Source: UMGS1052 sp045532035 (GTDB taxonomy: Bacteria > Bacillota > Clostridia > Oscillospirales > CAG-382). From it: a DNA stretch of 64,000 nt. The notes beneath the pieces were generated by a model that saw only the letters and a program-made list of their open reading frames with translations, made no database searches and was not told the origin of the DNA. Location of the stretch: the NCBI GenBank assembly GCA_045532035.1, contig JAZSFD010000050.1:20016-84015 (forward strand), read 5' to 3'. Both the position numbers and the translations under genes were made by a program. Shown here in pieces: positions 1 through 8,615 of this stretch (the first letter of the stretch is position 1; every line of letters begins with the position of its first letter).

Positions 1-2827
1 CAATCATTTTTTCACGCTCCGCAAGCACGCTCAAAGCCTCGGGAACGCTCTTTTTCACAATATCGGACGAGACGGCGGCAGTGCGGAAGGCGTTCAGCTT
101 CTTTGTTATTTCGGAATGGCTCATTTCTCCTCTGCTTGTCCATTCCACGAAAAGCTCGCCCGCGGGCAGTTCATAAATGCCCTTGTCAAACTCACAAAGC
201 TCTCTTTCACATTCAGCAATCTTTGAGGACAAAGCTCTTAGATTTGCAACATTTTTTGATACCGAATAAATATCCGAACAAAGAAGCTCGGGCGTTATTT
301 CGCTGTTGTATTCCTTCGAAATGAGCACATTCAGCGAAAGATATGCATGAACCGACGGAAGATTCTTCAATGAGTCGATATCAAAGCCTGTGTTTTCGGC
401 AATGCTTTTGCATCCGCGCGCAAGCTCCGAAAGGTCGGCTCCACACTTTTCGGCAAGATGGATAAATGTACGGCTGTCGGGAATCTCTCCCGTAAGGTGC
501 GCTCTGAAAAGAGGATGCTTCGAAAAGCCCTCCTTCAGCGACAGCCTTGATGCCGCACGGCAAAGAGCCAGCTGAGATGCGAAAATCGCCTCGGTGCTTT
601 CCCCTGAAAGATCGGGGAAAAACACCGTTTCGGGTTCAAGGCAGATTTCTTTTTCCTGCGCCGACAAGCCTGCGCCTGCATTTATATAAGCCCTTGCCGC
701 CTCGTCAAACGAGAAGGCAAAGCTGTAATGCTTGTTTTTGGCTGCATAGTATTTTACAAATTTATCACGCAGCTGAGAAATGTCGCCGTCGTCCGACTCT
801 ATGTTCAGCGGAACAGGTATCTGAGAAAGGGAGATCAGCTTGCTTCTGATGCTCTCTTTTATGTCGGTGTCCGACGAAAGAACAAGCACCGCGTTGTCAA
901 GACCGAGTTTTTGGAATTCGCGCAGTATCGCACGCCTTTCGTCACGGTTTTCCGAAACGATGACGGCGGGACCTGCCTGTTTCAGACAGTCACAGGCAAC
1001 AGCTGTTGAGATACGGCACTGCTTTATAAAATCGGCTCCCGTGACCATGACATCACGGTCCTTTGCATATGATGCGGCAAAAAGCTCCTTTGCCGAAAAA
1101 AGATCGGGCGCACCGAAAGCTGCCGCCCCCGCGTCGCTTGTGTTTTCGGCGGGAAGATACTCGTTTTCTTTTTCCCCGGGGTCAAGAATTGAACAGGAAA
1201 GCGGATCTGCCATGATCCTTTCATATCGGTCGATCATGTAGAACGAAATCAGGCTGTCCTTGCACTCAAATCTGCCAAGCATCGTATCGCGGGAAAGGGT
1301 ATATTCACCGCCGGTCAACTTGCAGAAGCTTTCAAAACAATCGATAATGTTGTCAAGATTTCCTGCAGGAAGTCGGTATTCATCAAAAAATTTCTTTCCG
1401 TCCGGGGTCGACCTCAGCTTTTCGCAGACAAGACGGTTGATATACGGCTTTGGAGACAAAAATTCAAAATATATAAGACTGTCGGTGACAGAAAGCTTTA
1501 CCGGATAAAAAGCAAGCGGCGCATTGAAGAAGCCCGAACAAAGCTTTCCGCAGGCAAGATACAGCTCTCCCCTCTTTTCGCGCACAAGAGCCTTTGCCAA
1601 AGCTGACACCTCCGAAAAATCGGCAGAATGCTGATCGAGCGCATCGGCAACAATGATCCTGTCTCCAAAGAAAGCGCTTTCGGTCACCTTTGAAAGCTCC
1701 GAAAAGCCCACGGGAATTCCGCCCGAGAATTTCAGAAGCGACGAATTTTCCGAATCACAAAGGCTTTCGGCAAGCTCCGAAAGATTTTTGTGTTTTCTTT
1801 TTTTCTTTTCGCGCAAGGGGGAGATGAGCTTTTCTGTCTTTTCTTCAAGCTCTCTGTCGGCACAGGCAACAGCAATCCCCTGCGAATATGCCGCGCAGAT
1901 ATCAACGGCATACACCGTCTCTTCCTCGGTTATTTTTTCATATGCGTCTCTCACCGCATCGTCAAGCTCAATGCTGTGACCGGTGAAAAGGCAGGAAACA
2001 TCAAAAAGTGTCAGCTCTCCGGCATCGTATGCCGCACGAAGCTTTTCGCCCGAGGTGCAAACGGGAAGACCGAAGACATTCTTTTCCCGGACAACTCCGC
2101 AGAGTATTCTCGGTGCTTTTTTGCCCTTAAGAACGGCAAGAGCAGGAAAAAGACCTGCGCGAAGAGCGCATGAGCAGTATATCAGAGCCATTTCAAGGGG
2201 AGATACCATGGCAGAGCGTTTTGTGAGCAGCGTTCCTATATCTTCAAAAGCCACATCGTGCGAAACAAAATCGCATTCGCGCACCGAATACACAATGCGT
2301 CGGCTGCGCAAAGCGTCATAAAGTCCCGAAAGATCGCGGCATTCGGGAAGAGTTGCTATTTTTTCGATCTCGGGATGGCAGGGAGAGAGAACAGATGCAA
2401 AAACGACAGGAGATGCGCAAGACGGAAAAACATTCGCAGGCAAAAGCTTCATCGGCGCATCGCCCATGTATTTCGTCCCGTCGACCGTCACTTCAACGCA
2501 GAGCTTTCCGGGAACGGGCGCCTTGAGATTGCGGAAAAAGTCAGTTTTCACCGCAAGGGGTGCGAAGGAAAAATCCAAAAAGGCCATGTCAAGCCCTTTT
2601 TCGCAAATTATCTCGCCCGAAAAAGCAGGTGTTCTTTCAATAAAGAATCCCGCCTTCGAAAGTCCGTATATATTGACCGTCACATTATACACCCTCGGCT
2701 CTGTCAGTCCTCCGATGCGAAGCTGTGCCAAAGGTGCACCGCCTGCCGCAAGGACAGCCAGCGAAAAAACCGGGCAGACAATGGGAGTCACGGTTATTTT
2801 GTTTTCTGTTTCTGTCAAATTACTCAT
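1..2827 (-). CDS. DUF4011-type superfamily I helicase-like protein, degenerate P-loop (partial, C-terminus off window)
   Basis: This reading frame stays open from the ATG at 2827 to the window edge (942 codons), so only the N-terminal part is visible. Around residues 212-236 is a transglutaminase-like stretch (ALIYCSCALRAG), and around 415-445 the pattern LYLACGKLC then APLAFYPVKL, followed by a region ending ADPLSCSILDP. This order matches the N-terminal half of large DUF4011 helicases (I infer this by recall of the family pattern). Where those proteins carry the Walker A loop (GPPGTGKS), this one reads VTGADFIKQCRIS at about residues 595-607, so the P-loop Gly and Lys are missing, although the next strand (PAVIVSENRDE) is preserved. 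Related helicases have been linked to anti-phage defence; whether this one still hydrolyses ATP is doubtful. An AGAGGA site precedes the start. The C-terminal motor motifs and any nuclease domain lie outside the window. Confidence 0.75.
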   Translation of the reverse strand, partial: MSNLTETENKITVTPIVCPVFSLAVLAAGGAPLAQLRIGGLTEPRVYNVTVNIYGLSKAGFFIERTPAFSGEIICEKGLDMAFLDFSFAPLAVKTDFFRNLKAPVPGKLCVEVTVDGTKYMGDAPMKLLPANVFPSCASPVVFASVLSPCHPEIEKIATLPECRDLSGLYDALRSRRIVYSVRECDFVSHDVAFEDIGTLLTKRSAMVSPLEMALIYCSCALRAGLFPALAVLKGKKAPRILCGVVREKNVFGLPVCTSGEKLRAAYDAGELTLFDVSCLFTGHSIELDDAVRDAYEKITEEETVYAVDICAAYSQGIAVACADRELEEKTEKLISPLREKKKRKHKNLSELAESLCDSENSSLLKFSGGIPVGFSELSKVTESAFFGDRIIVADALDQHSADFSEVSALAKALVREKRGELYLACGKLCSGFFNAPLAFYPVKLSVTDSLIYFEFLSPKPYINRLVCEKLRSTPDGKKFFDEYRLPAGNLDNIIDCFESFCKLTGGEYTLSRDTMLGRFECKDSLISFYMIDRYERIMADPLSCSILDPGEKENEYLPAENTSDAGAAAFGAPDLFSAKELFAASYAKDRDVMVTGADFIKQCRISTAVACDCLKQAGPAVIVSENRDERRAILREFQKLGLDNAVLVLSSDTDIKESIRSKLISLSQIPVPLNIESDDGDISQLRDKFVKYYAAKNKHYSFAFSFDEAARAYINAGAGLSAQEKEICLEPETVFFPDLSGESTEAIFASQLALCRAASRLSLKEGFSKHPLFRAHLTGEIPDSRTFIHLAEKCGADLSELARGCKSIAENTGFDIDSLKNLPSVHAYLSLNVLISKEYNSEITPELLCSDIYSVSKNVANLRALSSKIAECERELCEFDKGIYELPAGELFVEWTSRGEMSHSEITKKLNAFRTAAVSSDIVKKSVPEALSVLAEREKMI

Positions 2828-2873
2828 CTGCAACAATCCTCTAAACCATTGATTTACATACTTATACAATTAT

Positions 2874-2902
2874 AGTATAACAAATTTCAAGGCGTATTTC
2901 AA
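2874..2902 (-). promoter_or_regulatory. Promoter for the helicase-like gene
   Basis: On the minus strand TTGAAA (2897-2902) is separated by 17 bases from TATACT (2874-2879), about 45 bases before the ATG. This is a good sigma-A-type match and supports the chosen start. Confidence 0.6.
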
Positions 2903-2982
2903 CTGTTTTGCGCGAAAAAATACAGAAACGCGTCGATTGCGTTTCTGTCAGTTTATAGATAAGGTATTTTTCAAACAATTTT

Positions 2983-3176
2983 GAGGGAAACCCCCAGCGA
3001 GGGTTTCCCTCTTGCACTGCGTGCAATTCACCCTTCCTGCGCTTTCTGTAGCATAAAAAAGATGTTTCGCTCTCTGCGGAGAGCGACCAAAGGCGCCGCG
3101 GAAGTTTGCATACAAACTTCTAAAGTTGCTACGCAACTTCCACTTTGGAAACCGAAACCTTTTTGAAAAAAGGTTT
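2983..3176. repeat. Cluster of six short hairpins in intergenic DNA
   Basis: The 421-base gap between the helicase-like gene and the decarboxylase holds no convincing gene but six separate inverted repeats: 2983-3011 (11-bp stem, GAGGGAAACCC), 3012-3026 (6 bp), 3068-3085 (7 bp), 3101-3120 (8 bp, GAAGTTTG), 3123-3139 (7 bp) and 3155-3176 (10 bp, AAACCTTTTT). Two of them share GAAGTT/AAGTTG arms. Terminator function is possible for one or two, but the density suggests a degraded repetitive element. Confidence 0.6.
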
Positions 3177-3248
3177 ATCGAAAACTTTCATTAGGTTTGC
3201 AACTCGCTCACAGAACCGCATTGGTGCGTTCCTGTATTTTCACATATT

Positions 3249-4598
3249 TCATTCTTCAACAACTTCGATCTCAAAAATTCCGTATTTTTTGAAAAGCTTT
3301 ACCGAATTTTCGGTTATCCTCTCGCCGCTGATGACAATGGGAATGGCAGGAGGGCAGGACACCGCAGGACATCCGCAGACCTTGCCGCAAGCCTCATCAA
3401 CCGGAACCTTTTTCCTCGGTGCAAAGATCGCCTCTCTTATCGACATCACCTTTTCGCCGGCTTGTGTCGTCATGCTTTCGGATCTGCCGGGCTCTTTTGC
3501 CAAAAGGCTTTCAAAAGCCTTTTCCAGACGGCAAAAATCCTCTTCGGAATTGTGAACCGCCGCCATCAGCACAAGGTGATCCTCGTCACAGAATTCGATC
3601 TCGATGCCCATTGTGCGCAGATGCTCCTCAAGCTCTTGCGAAAGATACCCCGATTTTTTTGTATCAACAACAAGCTTCAAGGCTTCGTTTCCCGAAAGGG
3701 CAAAGCCCTTTGAGCGCAGAAGCTTTTTCACTTTCTCAAGTCTTTTCGCCGCAATTTCAAGCTTTTGTGTGAAACCGTCAGCAAGAAACGCGTTACAGCT
3801 GTCAAGCGATTGCAGGATAAGATACGACGGGCTTGTGGAAGCAAAAACCGACAGCATATTGCGGGCATTCCGCAAAAAAGCATTCTCTGCCTTTTTTGAT
3901 ATGTGAAGATAAGCACCGCCCGTAAGGACAGGCAAGGTCTTGTGCGCCGAATCACAGCACATCCGGGCGCCGAGCGTTATGGGGTGAATATCCTCTTTCA
4001 GAAATTTCAGATATGCTCCGTGGGCATTATCCACAAGAAGCGGAACACCAAAGCTGTCGCAAACCCTTGCAATACCCGAAATGTCGGCAATGTTTCCGAG
4101 ATAATCGGGAGAGGTCAGATATACGGCACAAGGCTTTTCCGAAAGATTTTCCAACACCTCTTTCACATCGTCGGCGTCTATGGGGCAGGAGCAAAGCTCT
4201 CCGCCGTCTTTAGGATAAAGCCAGATAACATCAATATCAAGCAGTGCACAGCTGTAAACAAACGCCTTGTGAGCGTTGCGGGCGGCAAGAATCGTCTTTT
4301 TTCCCTTTTTTCCGTTCACCGCAAGTGCAAGCATTCCTTTTATGGCAAGGGATGACCCTTCTGTCGAATAAAAGGTGTGGGCGGTGTCGAAAAGCCTTGT
4401 GGCGTTTTCTTCGCTTTCGGCGATGATGCCGTCGGCGGAATACAAAACATCCGCACCCGAAATTTCGGTTATATCAAGCTCTTCGCAACCCAAAACATTT
4501 TTTCCCTTGTGTCCCGGCATATGAAAACGGGAAAAGGAGCTGTCCTTATAGCTCGCCACAAAATCGCAGATGGGAGTTGTGACCTTTTTTTCGTTCAT
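3249..4598 (-). CDS. Orn/Lys/Arg decarboxylase family protein (PLP-dependent)
   Basis: 449 residues. The N-terminus has the family motif FHMPGHKGK, and the PLP-lysine region reads DSAHKTLPVLTGGAY, as in arginine/lysine/ornithine decarboxylases of the short SpeA/YaaO type (about 480 residues in Bacillus, against over 700 in the long inducible forms). The C-terminal domain (CPPAIPIVISGE) is present, so the protein is complete. It would make a polyamine or its precursor (agmatine, cadaverine or putrescine) from a basic amino acid; which substrate cannot be read from sequence. It follows the SCIFF maturase stop by one base and is probably cotranscribed with it, although no functional link between the two is known to me. 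Confidence 0.88.
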   Translation of the reverse strand: MNEKKVTTPICDFVASYKDSSFSRFHMPGHKGKNVLGCEELDITEISGADVLYSADGIIAESEENATRLFDTAHTFYSTEGSSLAIKGMLALAVNGKKGKKTILAARNAHKAFVYSCALLDIDVIWLYPKDGGELCSCPIDADDVKEVLENLSEKPCAVYLTSPDYLGNIADISGIARVCDSFGVPLLVDNAHGAYLKFLKEDIHPITLGARMCCDSAHKTLPVLTGGAYLHISKKAENAFLRNARNMLSVFASTSPSYLILQSLDSCNAFLADGFTQKLEIAAKRLEKVKKLLRSKGFALSGNEALKLVVDTKKSGYLSQELEEHLRTMGIEIEFCDEDHLVLMAAVHNSEEDFCRLEKAFESLLAKEPGRSESMTTQAGEKVMSIREAIFAPRKKVPVDEACGKVCGCPAVSCPPAIPIVISGERITENSVKLFKKYGIFEIEVVEE

Positions 4599-4599
4599 A

Positions 4600-5979
4600 T
4601 CATTCTTCGTCGCCCGACTGCGCCACCTGCATCATGACGGCACACTCAATTCGCTTTTTGAAAAGCTCGCAACCGTATTCATAAATGCCGTTCACGCTGC
4701 CTGTGGCATGGTACGCGTTGGCGGCGCATCCGCCCGAGCAATAAAGGCGTGCCCAGCAATCCTTACATTCTTCTCTGGCGTAAGCGTTGCATGAGCGGAA
4801 CTCGTCCTGAACCTTTTTGTTGGTGACTCCGTCCCAGATGTTTCCAAGACTGTATTTTTCGTCGCCGACAAACTGATGACAGGGATAAAGCTCGCCCCAG
4901 GGGGTGACCGCCATATATTCGGTGCCCGAGCCGCAGCCGGTGATGCGCTTGTAGATACAGGGGCCGTTTTTCAGGTCAAGCATATAGTGATAGAAGGTGA
5001 AGGGTCTTCCCTCTTTTTTGCGCTTTATCATCTCTTTTGCAAGTATTTCATACTGCTCAAAGAGCTTGGGAAGATCCTCATCCGTCAAAGCATATGGGTC
5101 ATCGGGAGGACAAACGACAGGCTCCATCGAAAGCTCTGTGAATCCGAGGTCTGCCATATGGAAAATGTCGTTTGTAAAGTCAACATTCTGATGGGTAAAG
5201 GTTCCGCGCATATAATAACCTTTGCCGCCGCGGGCATCCACAAGCTTTTTGAACTTGGGAAGTATTCTGTCGTAGCTTCCGTTGCCGGCATAGTCTTTTC
5301 TGAAATGGTCATGTACCTCGCGGCGTCCGTCAAGGCTGAGAACCACATTGCTCATCTCTTTGTTGAGAAAATCGATGACCTCGTCGTCGATAAGCAAGCC
5401 GTTTGTGGTAAGGGTAAAGCGGAAATTCTTGTTATGCTCCTTTTCGACACTTCTGGCATATGCCACAAGCTGTTTTACCGCATCCCAGTTCATAAGCGGT
5501 TCGCCGCCGAAAAAGTCGACCTCGAGATTGCGGCGGTTGCCGGAATTGGCAACAAGAAAATCAAAAGCCTGCTTTCCGACCTCAAAGCTCATGACTGCCC
5601 GATCGCCCTGATATTTTCCCTGGCTTGCAAAGCAATAGGAGCAGTTGAGATTGCAGGTGTGCGCCACATGAAGGCACATCGCCTTTATAACATTCGAATT
5701 GTTCTTGTAATTATAGGCAAGCTCTTCATATTCATCCTTGGAAAAAAGCTTTCCTCTTTCCTCAAGAGCTTCGATATCTCCGATGCATTCGAGAATCTCT
5801 TCGCGCGTCACATCGGTAAGCTCCTTGTATTTTTCAAGCATAGCGGACACGATCTCTTCCTGCGACGAAGTCTTATACATCGAAATGATGTCATACGCCA
5901 CCTCATCCACCGTGTGCACCGAGCCCGAGCAGGTGTCGAGCACGATATTGTAGCCGCCAAGTTTATACTGATGTACCAT
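4600..5979 (-). CDS. SCIFF peptide maturase (radical SAM/SPASM)
   Basis: 459 residues. The radical SAM cluster motif CNLNCSYC is at residues 109-116, followed by FFGGEPLMNW (the GGE motif) and, near the C-terminus, a Cys-rich SPASM region (CGSGTEY, YPCHQF, CKDCWARLYCSGGC) that binds auxiliary iron-sulfur clusters. The family forms thioether cross-links between Cys side chains and acceptor residues of the SCIFF precursor peptide. The precursor lies immediately upstream, at 6065-6211, which makes the assignment firm. The start ATG follows GAGGT. A hairpin in the 85-base gap between the two genes may lower maturase expression relative to the peptide. Confidence 0.95.
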   Translation of the reverse strand: MVHQYKLGGYNIVLDTCSGSVHTVDEVAYDIISMYKTSSQEEIVSAMLEKYKELTDVTREEILECIGDIEALEERGKLFSKDEYEELAYNYKNNSNVIKAMCLHVAHTCNLNCSYCFASQGKYQGDRAVMSFEVGKQAFDFLVANSGNRRNLEVDFFGGEPLMNWDAVKQLVAYARSVEKEHNKNFRFTLTTNGLLIDDEVIDFLNKEMSNVVLSLDGRREVHDHFRKDYAGNGSYDRILPKFKKLVDARGGKGYYMRGTFTHQNVDFTNDIFHMADLGFTELSMEPVVCPPDDPYALTDEDLPKLFEQYEILAKEMIKRKKEGRPFTFYHYMLDLKNGPCIYKRITGCGSGTEYMAVTPWGELYPCHQFVGDEKYSLGNIWDGVTNKKVQDEFRSCNAYAREECKDCWARLYCSGGCAANAYHATGSVNGIYEYGCELFKKRIECAVMMQVAQSGDEE

Positions 5980-6012
5980 GATTACCTCTTAAAAATGTAT
6001 GTAATAATACGA

Positions 6013-6044
6013 AACGCTGTCCTTTCGTCAAAAAAGACAGCGTT
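6013..6044 (-). promoter_or_regulatory. Hairpin between SCIFF peptide gene and its maturase
   Basis: A perfect 9-bp stem (AACGCTGTC with GACAGCGTT) and 14-base loop sit between the two genes. The downstream tract is only weakly U-rich, so it is more likely a leaky terminator or RNA-processing/stabilising hairpin than a full stop. Confidence 0.5.
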
Positions 6045-6064
6045 CTTATCAGAAAAACCAATAA

Positions 6065-6211
6065 TTATTTATTCTGATTTTCGCATTGCTGGTTTGCAAC
6101 GCCGCAAGAAGTCTTGCAAGCCGACTGGCAGGATGTCTGGCATTCGCCGCAGCCGCCGTTCTTAACAGTCTTTGCAATGTCCTTTGTTTCGATGGTCTTG
6201 ATTCTGCTCAT
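6065..6211 (-). CDS. SCIFF ranthipeptide precursor
   Basis: 48 residues beginning MSRIKTIETKD. The core has six cysteines in the order GGCGECQTSC, SACKTSC, QQC, matching the SCIFF family (six Cys in about forty-five residues), which is nearly universal in Clostridia. The ATG at 6211 is chosen because GGAGG lies seven to eight bases upstream; a longer frame from 6253 has no such site. The peptide is the substrate of the radical SAM maturase encoded just downstream. The biological role of mature SCIFF is not settled (ranthipeptides have been tied to quorum-type control in clostridia). A consensus promoter drives it. Confidence 0.95.
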   Translation of the reverse strand: MSRIKTIETKDIAKTVKNGGCGECQTSCQSACKTSCGVANQQCENQNK

Positions 6212-6268
6212 GGATAAAACCTCCGTTTCATAATTTGTATAAGCAAAAAACACTTATCATCATGGCTT

Positions 6269-6297
6269 ATTATATCACAACAAAAATCGCTTGTCAA
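6269..6297 (-). promoter_or_regulatory. Consensus promoter for the SCIFF operon
   Basis: The minus strand carries perfect TTGACA (6292-6297) and TATAAT (6269-6274) with a 17-base spacer, about 60 bases before the SCIFF start. This suggests strong housekeeping expression. Confidence 0.8.
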
Positions 6298-6335
6298 TAG
6301 GAATAAAAGCTGTGACAAAACTTTTTGCGGTATAT

Positions 6336-7145
6336 TTATTCGCTCTCTTTTCCGAGCCTTCTGCCGAATTCAAAGCCGATTATGGCGCAGGTGGAGGCTG
6401 TGGGAAGCGAGAACTTTGCGTCAGAAAAATAGGGGATGCTGACGATGTCGTCACAGTTTTTCACAAAATCGGGAGAAATCCCACGCTTTTCACCGCCCAC
6501 AAAAAGAACTGCAGGAAAGGTCGGTTCAAAATCAAAAAGCTCTGTGCAATCGGCAGTTTTTGCGGCACAAACTGTCGAAAAGCCCGCCTTTTTAAGCATT
6601 TTCATGAAATCGACATGGTCTTTTTCGCTCGTCATCTCGGGCATGACCGCAATGTCGCACATTTCTGTTGCTCCTGCCGATGACCTTGCGCAGACTCCTG
6701 CCGCCGACATCCAGTTTCGGCGCGGGACAATGATACCCGTCGCCCCTGCCGCATAAAGATTTCTGACCGAATATCCGAAATTGAAAGGATCCTCGACCCC
6801 GTCAAGAAGTGCGGCAAATCCGCCTTTTTTGGCAATTTTTGCAAGAAGCTCGTCAATCGGTGTGAAGCGTCTTTCTCCGCAGACCGCGGCGATTCCCCCA
6901 TGGGAGGAGCCTGCGTCATCGTTTTTTTCAAGGAAAGCGTCAATGACCTGTCTTTCGCATATTTCGGCGGTGATTCCCTCATCCTTCAGAAGCTTCAGGA
7001 AGGACAAAACCTTTCTGTCACGCTTTCTGACCTTTTCGGCATCCACATAGCAAAGATCTATCCTGCGGCTTTTATACTTTATTGCAGCGCTTACAGAGAT
7101 GATTCCCTCAAGGATACAAACGCCGTCATTTCCGGAGAAAGTCAT
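6336..7145 (-). CDS. SpoU/TrmH-family RNA 2'-O-ribose methyltransferase
   Basis: 269 residues. The three SPOUT motifs are visible: motif 1 LDGVEDPFNFGYSVRN, motif 2 FVGGEKRGIS, and motif 3 SLPTASTCAIIGFE, where family members usually have SLNVSVAAGI. The Asn-to-Pro/Ala change in motif 3 is unusual. The N-terminus lacks a clear substrate-binding L30e-like domain of typical sequence but has a comparable length. The family methylates ribose 2'-OH in rRNA or tRNA; the target here is unknown. The ATG overlaps the stop of the upstream MORN gene (ATGA), so the two are translationally coupled. Confidence 0.82.
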   Translation of the reverse strand: MTFSGNDGVCILEGIISVSAAIKYKSRRIDLCYVDAEKVRKRDRKVLSFLKLLKDEGITAEICERQVIDAFLEKNDDAGSSHGGIAAVCGERRFTPIDELLAKIAKKGGFAALLDGVEDPFNFGYSVRNLYAAGATGIIVPRRNWMSAAGVCARSSAGATEMCDIAVMPEMTSEKDHVDFMKMLKKAGFSTVCAAKTADCTELFDFEPTFPAVLFVGGEKRGISPDFVKNCDDIVSIPYFSDAKFSLPTASTCAIIGFEFGRRLGKESE

Positions 7146-7963
7146 TGCTGGTTCTCCGTTTCGGGAGCTTCCGCGGAGGGCTCTTCAATAAAGATCACTC
7201 CGTCGCGGAAGGTACCCTCATATTTTCTTGCGTTAGGCGCAGGCCATGTATAAACGCCCTTGCCATGCTTCTTGTTGTTTTTGAATTCACCCACATAGGT
7301 TTCGCCGTTGGCATAAACATATGTACCCGAACCCTCACGCAGATCGTTTACAAATTCGCCTGTGTATTTATCACCGTTTGCATAGGTGATGCTTCCGGTG
7401 CCGTTTTTCATATCGTCGGCATATTCTCCGACATATGTCGTGCCGTCAGCGCTTTTGTAAGTGCCCGAGCCGTGCTTTTTGTTGGCAACAAAGCCACCTG
7501 TGTATACCGAGCCGTCGCTCCAGGTAAATGTGCCCTCGCCTTCTTTTTTGCCGTTTACGAAATCGCCCTCATAGGTGTCGCCGAATGCAGTCTTGAGAAA
7601 GCCTTTTCCGTTTATGATATCGTTTTCAAATTCACCGTCATAAACCTCGCCGTCGACAAGAGTAAGAACTCCTTTTCCGTGGCGGTAAAAGCCCGAAAAC
7701 TCACCGTAATAGCTGTCTCCGTTTTCGTATTCAATGGTGCCGAGCGTTCTGTCGAGCTTTGCTTTTTTGCCGTCGGGAAAGACAAGCGTTCCACTGACCA
7801 CAATGCCGTCGGAGGTCTTCCCGTAAAACTTTGTGCCGTTATCGGCAACGATATATCTGAAGCCGAGAATATTGATGACAATGCCTGCCACGGCAAGCAG
7901 CACAAGAGCCGCCGCAATCACTGCAAGCCAGATATTCAGCTTCATTTTTACACTTCTTCTCAT
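7142..7963 (-). CDS. MORN-repeat membrane-anchored protein
   Basis: 273 residues. An N-terminal hydrophobic segment (LAVIAAALVLLAVAGIVI) is followed by about eight MORN-type repeats of 22-23 residues, for example YTGEFVNDLREGSGTY and YVGEFKNNKKHGKGVY, ending in an acidic tail. MORN repeats form extended beta-structures that bind proteins or membranes; bacterial examples have mostly unknown roles. The topology implies the repeats lie outside the cell. The gene is coupled by ATGA overlaps to both the 210-residue membrane protein upstream and the methyltransferase downstream. No enzymatic function can be assigned. Confidence 0.85.
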   Translation of the reverse strand: MRRSVKMKLNIWLAVIAAALVLLAVAGIVINILGFRYIVADNGTKFYGKTSDGIVVSGTLVFPDGKKAKLDRTLGTIEYENGDSYYGEFSGFYRHGKGVLTLVDGEVYDGEFENDIINGKGFLKTAFGDTYEGDFVNGKKEGEGTFTWSDGSVYTGGFVANKKHGSGTYKSADGTTYVGEYADDMKNGTGSITYANGDKYTGEFVNDLREGSGTYVYANGETYVGEFKNNKKHGKGVYTWPAPNARKYEGTFRDGVIFIEEPSAEAPETENQQ

Positions 7964-8592
7964 TTTTCCTCACTCTCCGGAAGAGCTTCTTCCGTCCGTT
8001 CATTCTCCGGATCTGCTTTTTCCTCGGCCTCGGGAAGAGCCGGCTGTGTATCCTCAACATATCCGTAATCATCGGTGAGCTCTTCTTTTTCGCCGCCCGT
8101 ACCCATGAGCGAATTATATTTGTCAATAAACCAGGGCAGGAACGAAACTATGAGTATCGCAGCCGCAAGAAGCGCGGCTGTCGCAATAGCAAGGGTCTTC
8201 AGATCCGTTCCCTTGCCGTCGTATCTTACCTCAGCAACGATACGCTTGTCCTCGGGGACATAATATCTCTGCTCTGTCTCTGCCGCCTCAGCCTTCACAA
8301 AAAGCTGGTCACGGTGCTTTTTTTCAACCTCTTTTTCCTCATATACCGCAAAGATGTGCTTGCGAAGACCCGAGCCTTTGCGCAGAGCAAAGCTTGCAAA
8401 GGAGCGCTTCAGCTTTGTGCCGTATCCGATCTGCGAAAGGGCTTTCGCGCTGTTTTCGTCCTGTGCCTCCTGCGAGATAAAAGCCCGCAGGATATCTCCG
8501 AGCAATCTTCTCTGATAATAGGCATAAAACGAACCGAACAGCACACCGAAAAATACCACCCAGACAATGACCGACAATGTCTCTTGTGTCAT
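7960..8592 (-). CDS. Bitopic membrane protein of unknown function
   Basis: 210 residues, not recognised. Two hydrophobic segments are visible: residues about 5-25 (VIVWVVFFGVLFGSFYAYY) and about 132-152 (LAIATAALLAAAILIVSFL). Between them lies a charged, probably cytosolic, helical region, and the C-terminus is an acidic Glu/Pro-rich tail. It starts 23 bases after parB and overlaps the MORN gene by four bases. The arrangement suggests a parB-membrane-MORN operon, possibly envelope- or division-linked, but that is inference from position only. Confidence 0.6.
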   Translation of the reverse strand: MTQETLSVIVWVVFFGVLFGSFYAYYQRRLLGDILRAFISQEAQDENSAKALSQIGYGTKLKRSFASFALRKGSGLRKHIFAVYEEKEVEKKHRDQLFVKAEAAETEQRYYVPEDKRIVAEVRYDGKGTDLKTLAIATAALLAAAILIVSFLPWFIDKYNSLMGTGGEKEELTDDYGYVEDTQPALPEAEEKADPENERTEEALPESEEK

Positions 8593-8615
8593 GTTTTCCG
8601 CCTCCGAAAATTTTA

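Noticed and set aside
4876..6165. A 429-codon plus-strand frame over the SCIFF maturase
   Set aside because: Antisense shadow of the maturase and the SCIFF peptide gene, both firmly identified on the minus strand.
7145..8068. A 307-codon plus-strand frame over the MORN gene
   Set aside because: Shadow of the MORN repeats; no ribosome-binding site, and the minus-strand repeat protein is certain.
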